Source: Mesorhabditis belari
Taxonomy: Eukaryota; Nematoda; Chromadorea; Rhabditida; Rhabditidae
DNA length: 64,000 nucleotides
Assembly (NCBI GenBank): GCA_958450365.1
Contig: CAUEEP010000926.1
Location: 1,597,501 to 1,661,500 of the forward strand
Reading direction: 5' to 3'
The notes beneath the pieces were generated by a model, which saw only the letters and a list, made by a program, of their open reading frames with translations, was not told the DNA's origin and searched no databases. Below, piece by piece: positions 33,142 to 43,614 of this stretch. The position numbers were made by a program, and so were the translations under genes. Position 1 is the stretch's first letter. Each line of letters begins with the position of its first letter.

Positions 33142-34000
33142 ACAAGGAAATCCCAACCGAGTGTGGTGGCCAAATGACACGAGCCATATACTGGCTGACG
33201 TAGAATTTTGCGCTGATTCCAGATCTGCTTTCCATTTTTGCTAAATAGCGCTTTGTCGCAAGTTATAAGCGTGCAAAGTTTGGTATGGAATTTTAAAAAT
33301 TATCTCTCGAGGCAGATTTCCGAGCGCACTTTGAAGCCCCGAAACTCGGCTTAAAACGCCTTTTCCCAAGCTTTCGTTGTGTTTTTCGGAATCTACGCAT
33401 AAAACTACCCCAGAAAAAGTGGTTTTAAAGAAAAAAAATCCCCTCCTCCTCTCACTAAAGCACCAACGTCAATAGTTAAGTAAACATTTGTATGGGAAGT
33501 TGTTTGAAAAAGACTTTTATTTAAAATGGAGTTCAATCACCTCTAAAAGAGCAAAAAAAAAATTAAACTGTGAACCCGAACCCTAGAGGGTTTACCTTGT
33601 ATTCTAGCCGACTACCACTCGGCCACCACTGCTCGCTAGATGCTCTGGGAAATCCTATAAACCTATAAAGCCTATAAACTCCAGAGATAATTTTTAAAAT
33701 TCCGTACAAACCTTTGCACGCTTAAAACTTTTGACAGGGTGCTATTTAGCAAAAACGGAAAGCAGATTCAGATTCAGCGCAAAATTCTACAGGGTAGATT
33801 TCTAAAATTCAAAACACCCAAAACGAACAAAACGCCACAAAAATTAGCCGCTAATAGCCACGGAAACGCAAGGAATCTGGCATGCAAAATCAGGATTCAA
33901 AACTGATTCCTTTATAATTCAAAACTGATTCTCTCGCTGCCGGCCAGAGAACCATGCCGAATGTCATTTGGCCACCACACCCGGTTGGCATTCCCTTGTC
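33142..34000. mobile_element. Large foldback element with a tRNA-like centre
   Basis: The arms (about 33142-33325 and 33681-34000) share GTGGTGGCCAAATGAC-type ends and GAATTTTAAAAATTATCTCT in inverse orientation. The central loop holds a tRNA-like sequence (33571-33645, minus). It encodes no protein. Confidence 0.82.
33571..33645 (-). other. tRNA-like sequence inside the foldback
   Basis: On the minus strand a perfect A box TGGCCGAGTGG is followed about 40 nt later by a B-box-like GGTTCGGGTTC. The A box resembles tRNA-Ser/Leu heads. I could not fold a full cloverleaf, and no acceptor stem pairs. Confidence 0.6.
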
Positions 34001-34723
34001 AGATCGGAACGAATACTGGGCCAATTTTCATCATTGAGACATCATTTTGTAGCTAAGAATCTCTAGTTTTAAAATAACTAAAATTTATCCAATATTAATC
34101 TACACAAAGCACTTATTACTTTGAAATACCTTGTCACGATAATTATGGGCCACCCTATAGACTGACTACATTACGATTGTGCACACTTGCACTTGCACAG
34201 CACAAATCTGAATCGAAATTTCTCTTGTATGCAAATTAAAGATATTCAGCTAGCAAAACTAAACAATATTCATCTGAATGCCTTTAAACTTTTCAGAAAG
34301 CGAAGCTCAATCAATCGAAAATTCTTCGTTCATCTTAAAATCTCAAAATTTTCTTCTATTTCTAATTTTAATTATTCTTTGTTTTGTGATAAAAAATTGA
34401 ATTCGGGATTAAAAAAGGATTTATTATTTATTTCTTTTTGAGGCCATAGCTTTATATTTTAGATTTTATGCGGATAAAGAAAAGAAATTTCATAAAAATG
34501 CGCAAAAAAAGGCTATCACGCAAAAAAAAGAAACGGTTTTTGGTAAACTTATAAATTTTGTTGACAAGATTCTCGGGAATTCTTTTTTCTGAACTAGAAA
34601 AGATCACAATAAAATGTAAATTGAAGAAAAGGAAAAGGAAAAGATCACAAAAAAAAAGAAATTCTTTAATTCATACGGGGGCAGTGATCGGGAGGGAAAA
34701 GAGTGAAATTTGAAATATCAAAA
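34001..34723. other. Non-coding stretch
   Basis: AT-rich, with a solo transposon end at about 34119-34150 (CACGATAATTATGGGCCACC, resembling the 30957 terminal repeat). No gene is visible. Confidence 0.55.
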
Positions 34724-35271
34724 TACCGTATTTCTTCGAATAGAAGACCGGGTAAAGAGTATCATTGTGTACTCCTGCGTAGCAGCCCTTTTTAAAATTT
34801 CTTTTCTGCATAAAAGCTTTCAATGAAATGCTATAGAGCTGGAAAATGGCTCAAAAATCTGTTAGCTCATGTGGTATTTTTGAGTCATTTTCCGATTCCT
34901 CGAAAATCTTGTCTAGCCGCTGAGAATATCGATTTCTATCGGCGGTCTTGAAGGGACGCTGTGGTGCAGTCGGGAGGGCTTTGGTCTACAATGCAGAAGA
35001 TCCGGGTTCGAACCCCGGTGCTGCCGATTTTTTTTTCTTTCTAAAATTTATTTTCTGCATAAAAGCTTTCAATGAAGTGCTATAGGGCTGGGAAATGGCT
35101 CAAAAATACCACAAGAGCTAACAGATTTTTGAGCCATTTTTGAGCCATTTTCCAGCTCTATAGCACTTGATTGAAAGGTTTTATGCAGAAAAGAAATTTT
35201 AAAAAGGGCTGCTACGCAGGAGTACGCGATCATACTCTTTACCCGGTCTTCTATTCGAAAGAAATACGGTA
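34724..35271. mobile_element. Foldback MITE with a tRNA-like centre
   Basis: A 548-bp element with ends TACCGTATTTCTTCGAATAG (left) and a close inverse with one extra base (right), TA at each side. The outer arms of about 170 bp are inverted copies (CTTTACCCGGTCTTC, GCAGAAAAGAAATTTTAAAA). A further direct copy of arm sequence lies at 35040-35110. The tRNA-like segment 34953-35029 lies at the geometric middle. Confidence 0.88.
34953..35029 (+). other. tRNA-like sequence at the foldback centre
   Basis: A-box-like TGGTGCAGTCGGG and a perfect T arm CCGGG-TTCGAAC-CCCGG containing a B box (GGTTCGAACCC, one mismatch to consensus). The acceptor stem pairs only about 4-5 of 7 positions with wobbles, and the anticodon stem is poor, so this is a degenerate tRNA or the head of a tRNA-type retroposon. 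It is followed by a T-run (from 35030) that could end Pol III transcription. Confidence 0.7.
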
Positions 35272-35441
35272 ATAATTCGAAAGAAAAACTAGCGAAAATG
35301 AAATTCCCTGGGATTTGGGTAAGGTGAAAAAGGAAATCGAGGGATTTAAATTGAAGCAAAGAAAAAAAAGGAAAGTTGTGACAAGGAAAATGATTGGGAA
35401 CGGGTTTTTTTTGTTTAACTAGGGAGATTTGTTTTTTTGTT

Positions 35442-35447
35442 TTTATT
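35442..35447 (-). terminator. Polyadenylation signal of the galectin gene
   Basis: AATAAA on the minus strand, 2 nt beyond the stop codon. Confidence 0.5.
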
Positions 35448-35449
35448 TT

Positions 35450-37743
35450 TTAATCCTGCTGGTTGACCATTTGGATGCCGGTCACATCGATGTCTCCCTA
35501 AAGATTTTAGAGCTTTTACTGAAGTAAACTGAAGTAAACTGAAGTAATTTAAAGTATTCAATATATTCAAGAATAGCTGAGGTAAAACGTTTCTTAAGCT
35601 TAGCTTAGCTTAGCCTAGCCTAGCTTTCACTCCAAACAGTATACAGAGTGTACAAGTTTTTAAAAGTCAAAGTTTTGTGCTTTGTATTTTTCTTTTACTT
35701 TCTTGTTTACCGTACTTTTGTCTTGTCTCTTGTCTGTCTTTTGTCTTGTCTCTTTTCTACCGTACTTTTGTCTTGCCTCTTGTCTGTCTTTTGTCTTGTC
35801 TTAACCGTATTCTTTGCCTGTAGTTGACTCAAAAATTGATGAGTTTAATAGTGGATTTTTTATTTCGATAAATTGATGCATCGTATTTATTTATTTATTT
35901 CAATTGAAGAGTTTTCTCTATTAGAAAAGCTCTCTTTAGACGAAATCTTTCATTTTTTTAAAGTTATCAACTCACGGATAAGTTATCAACTATAGGTTGA
36001 CTTAAAGATTATTAGGGGTAGGCTAATTTCTGGCATTATATTTGCGCAACTCGCCATAATTTTGTTCTAAGTGGGCCAATCTTTATGATTTTTGGTGTCA
36101 TTTTGTTGCACTTATTGATTTCTACAAAATGACATCAAAATCATAAAGATTGACCCATTTAGAAGAAAGTTATGGCGAGTTGCGCAAATAAAATGACAGA
36201 AATTAGCGTACCCCCAATAATCTTTAAATCAACCTATAGACGGGATGGTAATTTACTGCTAAAATGCTTTAAAGTCTTTTTTTTGGGGGTAAATCCTCTT
36301 TTCCCAACCTGGATTTGCAATCCTCCGATGTCTTTCGGCTCAACACGATGAGCGTACGAGCAGAAGCGTTCACCGTTGATGAAAATCTGAAAACAGAAAC
36401 ACATGTTTAAGCTTGAAAGATGAGATTTTCAAGTATTAGATCAAGCTCACCTGAAAAGCGAATTCCTCGTTGCGAATCTCGAGATCGAAACCGTGTCCTC
36501 TCTCAAAAGGATTCTTGCCTTCTCTCTCCTCATTTCCCCAATCTCCCGAAATGAGCGAATTGCGAACGACACCCTGCAAATGGATAAAGTGAATCGGTGA
36601 TGGAAAAGTGGAAAAGTGGAAAAGTTTTACGGATCATTCAAACAACACAAACTGAACAATCCTGGGGTTTATTCAGTGATGAGAAACAAAAGAAAAGCAT
36701 GCATTAGTTGTTTGATTGGGATTAGTGGACTGAGCAGGGCTAGTCCTCAAGGCTATTTCAAGGTCTATGGCCTGGGCCTAAGACCTAAAAGGATTGGTTT
36801 TCACAATCTATGGATTTGGCTATAAAAGAAAACTCGAAGTACTCATTGGATCATTGGAAAGGTTTAGGTGTTCTTTTTTCTTTTATTACTATACATTTTT
36901 ATATCCAAAAACAAAGGCTAAAGTTTCGAAAAGATTGATGGAATCTTCAAGCGATTTCTCATCTTTAAATTTTACTTAGAAATTATCTTTATAAATTTGA
37001 TATTTTCCTGTTCAAATCTCTGCAAAATTTGCCTTTTTGTCAATCCTAATATTGGGTTGGTGAATTGAAAACTGCCGGCTATCGTCAAAGCTGTCAGCTG
37101 CCTCCTGCCTTATCGTGCTCGATTTTTGATTAGAGAAATCTATGCTAGATAATTGTTGATGAAGCTACTGGTTGGTGAATTGAAAACTGCGGGCTATTGT
37201 CATATGTCACATTTTGAGCACTTTCTTCAAAAGAAACCCATTTTGGTGTCAATGGAAAAGTTGTAGAGAATCAAAAATCAAGCTTATATCCAAATTTTCA
37301 GAACGATTCAAAAGCTGGTTTTCATGAAATGCGAAATTTACGAATTTTCACAAAACTTGCATTTTAAACGAAACTACTAAGTGTATCTTTTTGGAAATTT
37401 GGCTATAAGCCTAGTTTTTGATTCTCTACAACTCTTCTAGCGACACCAAAATGGGTTTCTTTTGAAGAAAGTGCTCAAACTGGGACATCTCCTCCATTTT
37501 TGAGTCTCACACTTGTCTCACACACAAACCAAAATCCTACTACGAAAGAGGAATCCGCAAATGCCTGTAAAATGGGCAGTCGTCAATAATAATGGAAATT
37601 TTAAAAATGGTTTTTTTGGGGATTTTTGGGGGCTTCTCCCCGGGGGCGGCCCCCCCCCTATTTTTTTTTTTGCGGGCGGGGGGGGGGGGGAGGGGGGGGG
37701 AGGGAGGGGGGGAGGAGGAGGGGGGAGAAATGGGGGTTGGGGG

Positions 37744-37783
<40 letters not shown>

Positions 37784-40700
37784 GAAAGGAGAAAGAAAAA
37801 GAGAAAAAGGAGGAAGTCGTCAATAATAATGGGAATTATTTGGAATGAATTGATGGGTTTTACGTTGAATAAATTTTAGTTCAAAGTTCGGCAGTTCAAA
37901 GTCCCGAAGTTCAAAGTCCCGCAGTTCAAAGTTTCAATTCATCAACCCAATAGATGAAGCCAATCGACTTCCACCCAAATCTCTTCATAAATCCAAAAGC
38001 TACTCCTATAAAAAGTGCTTTCCCATCGGCTAATCCGCTTTTCTAAAACGTGACAAAAACTACCGTAAACTTGACTCTAGTTTTTATAAAATCTGTCTAC
38101 TAAAGTATCAAAAGAGATAAGATTACGATACTGGCACGTTTTAAAATAAATCTCTAGGAAAGCACTTTAATTAAAAAAGAGGAGTTGAACAAACATTTCC
38201 CTTGCCTCCCTCAATCCATTTTGTTACACCATTTCTTTTATTCTTCTAGAAATAAACATAAAAAAACGAAAGAAAGAAAACAAAAATCTTTGTGAGTGCA
38301 GAGAGAAATTCTTTGTTAGAGCTGTTCACAAATGACTACAGTTAGTGAAATTTCATTCAATATAACCTACTCCGGGCACGACTTTTCCGCAAATTAAACC
38401 GGGTCCTTTCTAGAAAAAATGAAAATGAGAAAAGTTTCAAAAAAAACGTTTTCAAATTTTTCAAACCTTTTCATCGAAACGTGGATTGAAATGAAGAGCA
38501 ATGTCACCATTTTTTTTTATCAAGTTGATGTTGAAGCTGAAATTGTTGGCTTTTGAGGAATTGGGGCAACTTTTGTTCTTGCGGAATGTTCTTTGGATGT
38601 TCTTGCGGAAGGTAGAAGCATTCCTTCTTTCTTTTCTTGTAGAAGCACTCCTTCTATTCCACGGAATTCTTCATTTTTCTTGCAGTAACGAGAAAAACGA
38701 AGAAAAACGAAGTGCTTGTTAGTGCTCAGTTAGTGCTGAATGGCTCTCAGCAATTACCCCTATCAGTGCGATAAATCTTAAAGCGTTTGTATTGAGCTGT
38801 TCTTGCAGCTTTAGATAATGAAGCGTTTGTAGTGAGCTGTTCTTACATTGTTCTTACAGCTATTGTACTTACAGCTATTGTACTTACAGCTATTGTCCTT
38901 ACAGTTATTGTCCTTACAGCTATTATCCTTACAGCTATTATCCTTACAGTTATTGTCCTTACAGCCATTGTACTTACAGCCATTGTACTTACAGCTATTA
39001 TCCTTACAGCTATTCTCCTTACAGCTATTTTCCTTACAGCTTTAGATAAAGAAATATTTTTCTAAAAAAAACCGTTTAGCCTTTTTCTCGGGTGTTCCAT
39101 AGATGACGAGGGTTTTCCCGGGCACAAGACCCTCACCGGCGATTCCGCTTTCATAGGGAACTGGCTGAAAAAAACGCGTAGGATTATACAATACTACTGT
39201 TTGAATAAAATAGATGATATGATTTGAACTAACTTTATTATTTGATATCTTAAAATTAACTATAAATGCTTAAACTTTGGCCTATCTCCTTCACTTCTCC
39301 TTTACTTGCTTCTACACCCAAATACAGTTCATCGATCAAAGCTTAATAGATAGATAATACCCAATGTCTTCCTAACAAGTGAATCTTTTTTTCTTTTCTC
39401 AACTCACATAATATTTTCCTCCCCATTGCACATGATTGAGAGTGACGTCACCATCGATTGAGAGATGCGAGACGTGTTGAAGTGGGATTCGATGCTCGAA
39501 CTCTTTCACTTGAACCTGCAAAGGATTTTGTTTGTTTGTCAAATGTCAAATTATAAGCCTACTAAATTTAAAAACGATAAACCTACTCGATCAACGTAGA
39601 CAGTGAACTTATTGTCGTGAGCACGGATGCGGATGTCGAATGGCTCTCCCTGGAACTTTTGAAGATCAGAGACTTGATCAGAGTACTAACTGAGCATAAG
39701 TTTCTAGAATTCTTAGATTTTACAGGAAATTGTGGTATGTAAGCCAGGCCAAGCCAAGCCAGGCCAAGCCAAGCCAGGCCAAGCCAAGCCAGGCCAAGCC
39801 AAGCCAGGCCAAGCCAAGCCAGGCCAAGCCATAGCCATAGCTCTTCATTCATATTTATTTCATCGCAATGAAAATGACTAATAGAATTAGATCATAGTTT
39901 AAGCGTGAAAATAGATTAGAAGCATAATCATAAAGTAGCTAGACGAATTTAAAGGTTTTTCGAATGCTATGGCAGGAGGTTTTGACCACATTTTCGAAGA
40001 TCCTTAACGCTTAAGCTTTTTCTATATCATAATACATCCAATTAATACAGATTTCCTTGATTGAATATCTTTTACAATAGAGATCTTTTTGCATGACCAA
40101 CCTTTTTGACGGGATTTTTCTGTCGTTCTTCTTTTCCCCAAGCTCCCTTCGAGTACGTGTTGAAAACGAGCTAAATTTCTTTTTTTTTTTCCAATCTAGC
40201 ATTATTTTCAAATGCAAAACACTTTTTATATACATTAAACCTCGAACTTTATTAGTAAAGCGTTTCAAAAAAAAAAGTGTTCAAATTCGTATTTCATATC
40301 ATAAATTGAGAAATTTCGTTTAAGAGAGTTAGTTTCAAGCGACAATAGGTTTAGTGAGATCTAGTAGTTTTAAAAAAACGAAAAAATACAACTCACTGTG
40401 GATATCGGTTTCTTGGGCTAAACATTTTCATGTGTAACGAGGAATTTTCGAGTGTACTTTGTGCTTACAACTGCCGATTCGAGTACGGCGGAAAGGTATC
40501 TCGATTTTCAAGCACAAAGTACGTCCAAATGACTAGCTAAATCAAATCTAAGCCCACCTTTCCCTCATCGAAGCGAACGGAGATATGAAGTGGGACGTCG
40601 TTGCCCGAGAAATCCGGGCTGTCCTTGTGAAGGTTGATGTTGAAGCTGGAAATGGCACGAATCAAGGAAAAGTAAGGAATTCGAAGTGAGATTACGGTAT

Positions 40701-41794
40701 TTTAGCCTCACTATTAATTTGATCTAATTAAGGCCCTGGATTTGACTGGATTTGGCTCGGCTCTGACAAGAAAATTTTTGGCATAAAAGTTTTCAACATC
40801 TCGCATTAAAAGGCTTTTCTCGCGCGTCGTCAACGTGAGCTGGTGGCCTAGTGGATAAGGTGCTTGTGCAAAGCAAGCTATCGATTTTTTGCTCGGGTTC
40901 GAGGTTCGAGCTGGACCTGTACCTAGTCCGGTTTGATTGATTTGATGGGATTTATGATCTTGGTCGGTCTTAGTTGATTTTTGTCGGCTTTTCTCGCGCG
41001 TCATCAGTATGAGCCAGTGGCCTAGTGGATAAGGGGCTTGTATACAAAACGAGCTACCCATTTTTTGCTCGGGTTCGAGGTTTGAGTTGGACCTGAACCT
41101 TGATTTGTCACGGTTTCATTGAACCGTGATTTCTCATCTCGGTTGGCCCTGTTTGGTTTTTTTTAAATCTGTTCTTGCCTGGTAAGAATAAGTTGGTAAC
41201 TCTTGTAAAATTTTAGTAATTTAATCGAACAAATGATCCAGTGATCCCATTCTTTTCTTAAAAACCTTCCTACTTTCAAAAAACCTAGCAAAAATCTCCT
41301 AGTGATTCATGTTCAAATCGTTTCAGAGTGAGGGTGGTGGAAATCCCGAGGGAAATCCCTCCACTCTTTTGCTATTTCAAAAATATCCCTCAAAAATAGT
41401 CAGTTTTTTTTGCAACTCTCCGAAATCTTTCGAGAAATGTTCAATGTCAAAAATTGGGACAACTTTCTGGAGATAAACATTTTGAGAAAAATGATTTGTG
41501 TCAAAAATCTAAAAGATTTCATTGAACGAACCGTTCATTGAAAAAGATTTCATTGAACAAACCGTTTCGCGTCCTCATTCGTTTTTCCCCGAATGATCAG
41601 CGTTTGTCCGGGCTCGATTTTCTCGACGAGTTTGCTCCGATATGGAATATTCTGGAAAACAAAAGAGAAATGTAAAAGATATTCAGTATCGTATGTCATT
41701 TTTGCATGATTTTAGCTCAATTTCTGGTGCTAAAGATCAACGTTTGGTAAAGAGAAATGTGTCCACGATTACTTGTTTAGACAACTTACCATTT
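35450..41794 (-). CDS. lec-1: Tandem-repeat galectin, LEC-1 type
   Basis: Minus strand, exons: 41794-41792 (ATG only, proposed), 41651-41563, 40645-40558, 40170-40102, 39649-39587, 39515-39408, 39164-39073, 38536-38467, 36573-36451, 36386-36309 and 35497-35450 (TAA); 276 residues. Two carbohydrate-recognition domains follow each other. CRD1 has 'EPGQTLIIRGKT', 'FNINLHKD', 'HISVRFDEGK' and 'AWGKEERQKNP'. CRD2 has 'VPGKTLVIYGT', 'FNINLIKKNGD', 'LHFNPRFDEK', 'DWGNEEREGKNPF' and 'VNGERF'-like 'INGERFCSYAHR'. The His-Asn-Arg, Asn, Trp and Glu sugar-binding positions are visible in CRD2. The domain order and a 'VQWGGKYYPVPYES' linker match nematode LEC-1. It binds beta-galactosides and is made without a signal peptide. 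The ATG-only first exon is inferred from an ATG followed by GTAAGT in phase; the real 5' end could lie elsewhere. Confidence 0.92.
35701..35812. repeat. TTGTCTTGTCTCTTGTCTG-type tandem repeat
   Basis: Two larger units with TACCGTACTTTTGTCTTG and internal TTGTCT repeats in the last intron of the galectin gene. Confidence 0.8.
35991..36238. mobile_element. Foldback MITE, family G (CTATAGGTTGA ends)
   Basis: Arms of about 110 bp sharing AACTCGCCATAA and AATCTTTATGATTTT in inverse orientation, flanked by TA, in the last intron of the galectin gene. Confidence 0.85.
37051..37952. mobile_element. Defective mariner element, second copy
   Basis: Ends TTGGGTTGGTGAATTGAAAA and the inverse of TTGGGTTGATGAATTGAAAC. 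It shares the 25550-25950 block (inverted) and the transposase tail ('YYERGIRKCL' near 37545). A second internal end lies at about 37171. The middle (37618-37790) is homopolymer sequence that looks artefactual. It lies in intron 8 of the galectin gene model, between exons at 38467 and 36573. Confidence 0.8.
37618..37790. other. G-, C-, T- and A-run tract, probable sequence artefact
   Basis: A run of C9, T-run, then more than 60 bases almost only G, then about 28 A, unlike anything else in this AT-rich window. It replaces sequence expected from the sister mariner copy. Confidence 0.7.
38353..38409 (-). CDS. Candidate alternative terminal exon of the galectin gene
   Basis: Nineteen codons ending in TGA, preceded by an acceptor-like TTTTTCTAG and in phase with the upstream exon that ends at 38467. 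Reading: 'KGPGLICGKVVPGVGYIE'. Use of this exon would truncate CRD2 after 'NPRFDEK'. It is based on phase and signals only and could be chance. Confidence 0.3.
   Translation of the reverse strand, partial: KGPGLICGKVVPGVGYIE
38838..39043. repeat. 15-bp minisatellite (CTTACAGCTATTGTC)
   Basis: About 14 units in the intron between the galectin exons at 39073 and 38536. It reads open in two frames because the unit is a multiple of three. Confidence 0.95.
39737..39830. repeat. 15-bp minisatellite (AAGCCAAGCCAGGCC)
   Basis: About six units in the galectin intron between 40102 and 39649. Confidence 0.95.
40838..41100 (+). mobile_element. Two tandem tRNA-like retroposon copies, family T1
   Basis: Two direct copies start at about 40838 and 41007. 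Each has an A box TGGCCTAGTGGATAAGG and, 40 nt on, TTTTTGCTCGGGTTCGAGG with a B box. Both are preceded by TTTCTCGCGCGTC, so a unit of about 170 bp is duplicated. The minus-strand relative is at 9638-9712. They lie in an intron of the galectin gene. Confidence 0.78.
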
Positions 41795-41985
41795 TGTATT
41801 GTTAGGATAGATTAGAAGCTAGGCGAAACTAGCTTCAAAATTAAGCAACGATCTAGCTCCTTGACTTGACAGAAAACGCCTTTTGGATCAATTCTGTAGA
41901 AAATTTTAGGTTTAAAATGGCTCACCAATGTTTAGCATTTTCTTCCTTATCTTTCCTATTTCTTCTTGGGAAAAGAAGAAGCCAA

Positions 41986-42046
41986 TAGCTTAGTGATAGA
42001 GCATCTGCCTGGTAAGCTGAAGGTCGACGGTTCAATTCCTCATTCA
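41986..42046 (+). other. tRNA-like sequence
   Basis: A box TAGCTTAGTGATAGAGC, a CTGCCTGGTAAGC anticodon-arm-like segment and a B box GGTTCAATTCC. The flanks do not form an acceptor stem. Likely a tRNA pseudogene or retroposon head. Confidence 0.55.
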
Positions 42047-42127
42047 AAATTCTTTACCATTCATTTCTTTACTTTATATCTAGGTGACCAGAAGCTAGCT
42101 CTGTAGTAAAGCCAGTTCTATGGCATA

Positions 42128-42175
42128 TTATCTACGTTCGCCCGATCCTCGAGTATGCTTCTTTAATTTGGTCAA
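42128..42175 (+). pseudogene. Non-LTR retrotransposon reverse-transcriptase fragment
   Basis: The frame 'IYVRPILEYASLIWST' matches the conserved motif near the C-terminal end of LINE (CR1/jockey/RTE-type) reverse transcriptases. It is cut by the family E MITE at 42177. A 30-bp segment (TAGCTCTGTAGTAAAGCCAG onward) occurs on both sides of the MITE, at about 42096 and 42411. Confidence 0.65.
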
Positions 42176-42176
42176 C

Positions 42177-42411
42177 TACACTACTGGACAATGAAATAGC
42201 ATATTTGAAAAAAGATTGTCACTTTCGCGCGTCTGTAACTCCCTTGTCTTTACCGTATTTCTAAATATTAATATTACCATTGTGTAGCCCTTGAAAAGAG
42301 CTTTCAGAAAATGTATAACACTAATAGTTTAAACTCAAAGACAAGGGAGTTACAGACGCGCTAAAGTGACGATCGTTTTTCACATATGATATTTCATTGT
42401 CCAGTACTGTA
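42177..42411. mobile_element. Foldback MITE, family E, second copy
   Basis: Almost identical to 22028-22262, with hairpin arms ACACTACTGGACAATG and CTTTCGCGCGTCTGTAACTC. Confidence 0.9.
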
Positions 42412-43300
42412 GCTCTGTAGTAAAGCCAGTTCTATGGCAAGGATCTTTTAAATCCTTTAAGATATTCAGATGTAAAGTGATTTGTCAATGTAAATCCTTT
42501 CCATGTTCACCCACGATATACTTGGCATAGTGCCAGAAAGTTGGCATTGAGAGGTTGTCGTCGAGGTGAATCAATGCTGCTCATTTGTGTCCCCGCCTTG
42601 ATGGGAGACCATCCACCAAACATACAGAAATTGAAGAAGAAATATGGGAAATGGAGAGGTGATAAAGAAAAGGAGATCTTCTCACTCAGCCAACCTCGTT
42701 TGAATAGAGCATTTGGGTGGGAAATTGGTTAAGGAAATTGAAATACAAAGAAGAGATTGATTGAACGAAGTGATTGATTGACTTTTTCAGTCCAATATCG
42801 ATTTTGAGATCTGAAACGGAGCGTATCACCGGACGGAATGAAAAGATTCAAAAAAATATGAGCGATAAACAAAAGAACGATCAAAAGATCAAAAGTTAAA
42901 CCAATCGATTCGAAAAAAACCAGGAGAAGATTTGAGATTTTGAGATTTGAGAGCAGAGATTCAGCTGAAATCCCAGCTGAACTCCCAGCTGAACTAGTAA
43001 ACTTGAAATAATATTTTAAATAACAAAGTGTAGGTCAAATGTCTTCCCAATCAACACCACATTGGCCGCAATAAACAACTGTCACACCTCAACTCAACGA
43101 TTCTCTTTAGAAAGATCCCAAAAATGTGACATGGTTTAGTGATTGGGGAATCGGTGAAACTTTTCCCCTCCCTGAAAGACTAATCACTTGGGTTACAAGC
43201 AAAAAAACAACTTGACGAAATGATCGATTTGAAAGACGAGAATGAGAATTCTAGAGTTCAAATAGTAACTCAAAAATGAAAATCAAATTAGACTCAACAA
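42412..43300. other. Non-coding stretch
   Basis: A 63-codon ORF at 42541-42732 follows the retrotransposon fragment and may be more of it, but I cannot align it. Otherwise AT-rich sequence without order. Confidence 0.5.
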
Positions 43301-43614
43301 TGATCTAATGATGATAATGATGTCTTGAAGTGGTTTAAAACTTGTCCATACTCTAGACTTCTATTCTAGATTCTGGGCCGTTATTTAGAGCTAATCCTTG
43401 CTAATCTTGCAAGTTTCTTAATTGTCTAATTGTTTAATTAAGAAACCTGCAAGATTAGCAAGAATTAGCTCTAAATAACGACCCAGAATCTAGAATAGAA
43501 GTCTAGTTGGACAGTCTTATGGACATGGACAAGTTTGGACTTTATGGACATGGACATGGACTAGTATGAACAAGTTTTAAACCACTTCAAGACATCATTA
43601 TCATCATTAGATCA
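43301..43614. repeat. Foldback element
   Basis: The outer arms (GATCTAATGATGATAATGAT...) and the inner arms (TCTAGACTTCTATTCTAG, TTATTTAGAGCTAA) are inverted copies. A GTCCATACTC-type block is expanded as GGACATGGAC repeats on the right side. Confidence 0.85.

Noticed and set aside
34953..35029. Functional tRNA gene
   Set aside because: The T arm is perfect, but the acceptor and anticodon stems do not pair well enough, so it is called tRNA-like only.
37513..37879. Gly/Lys-rich ORFs
   Set aside because: They run through the G-run and A-run tract that looks artefactual.
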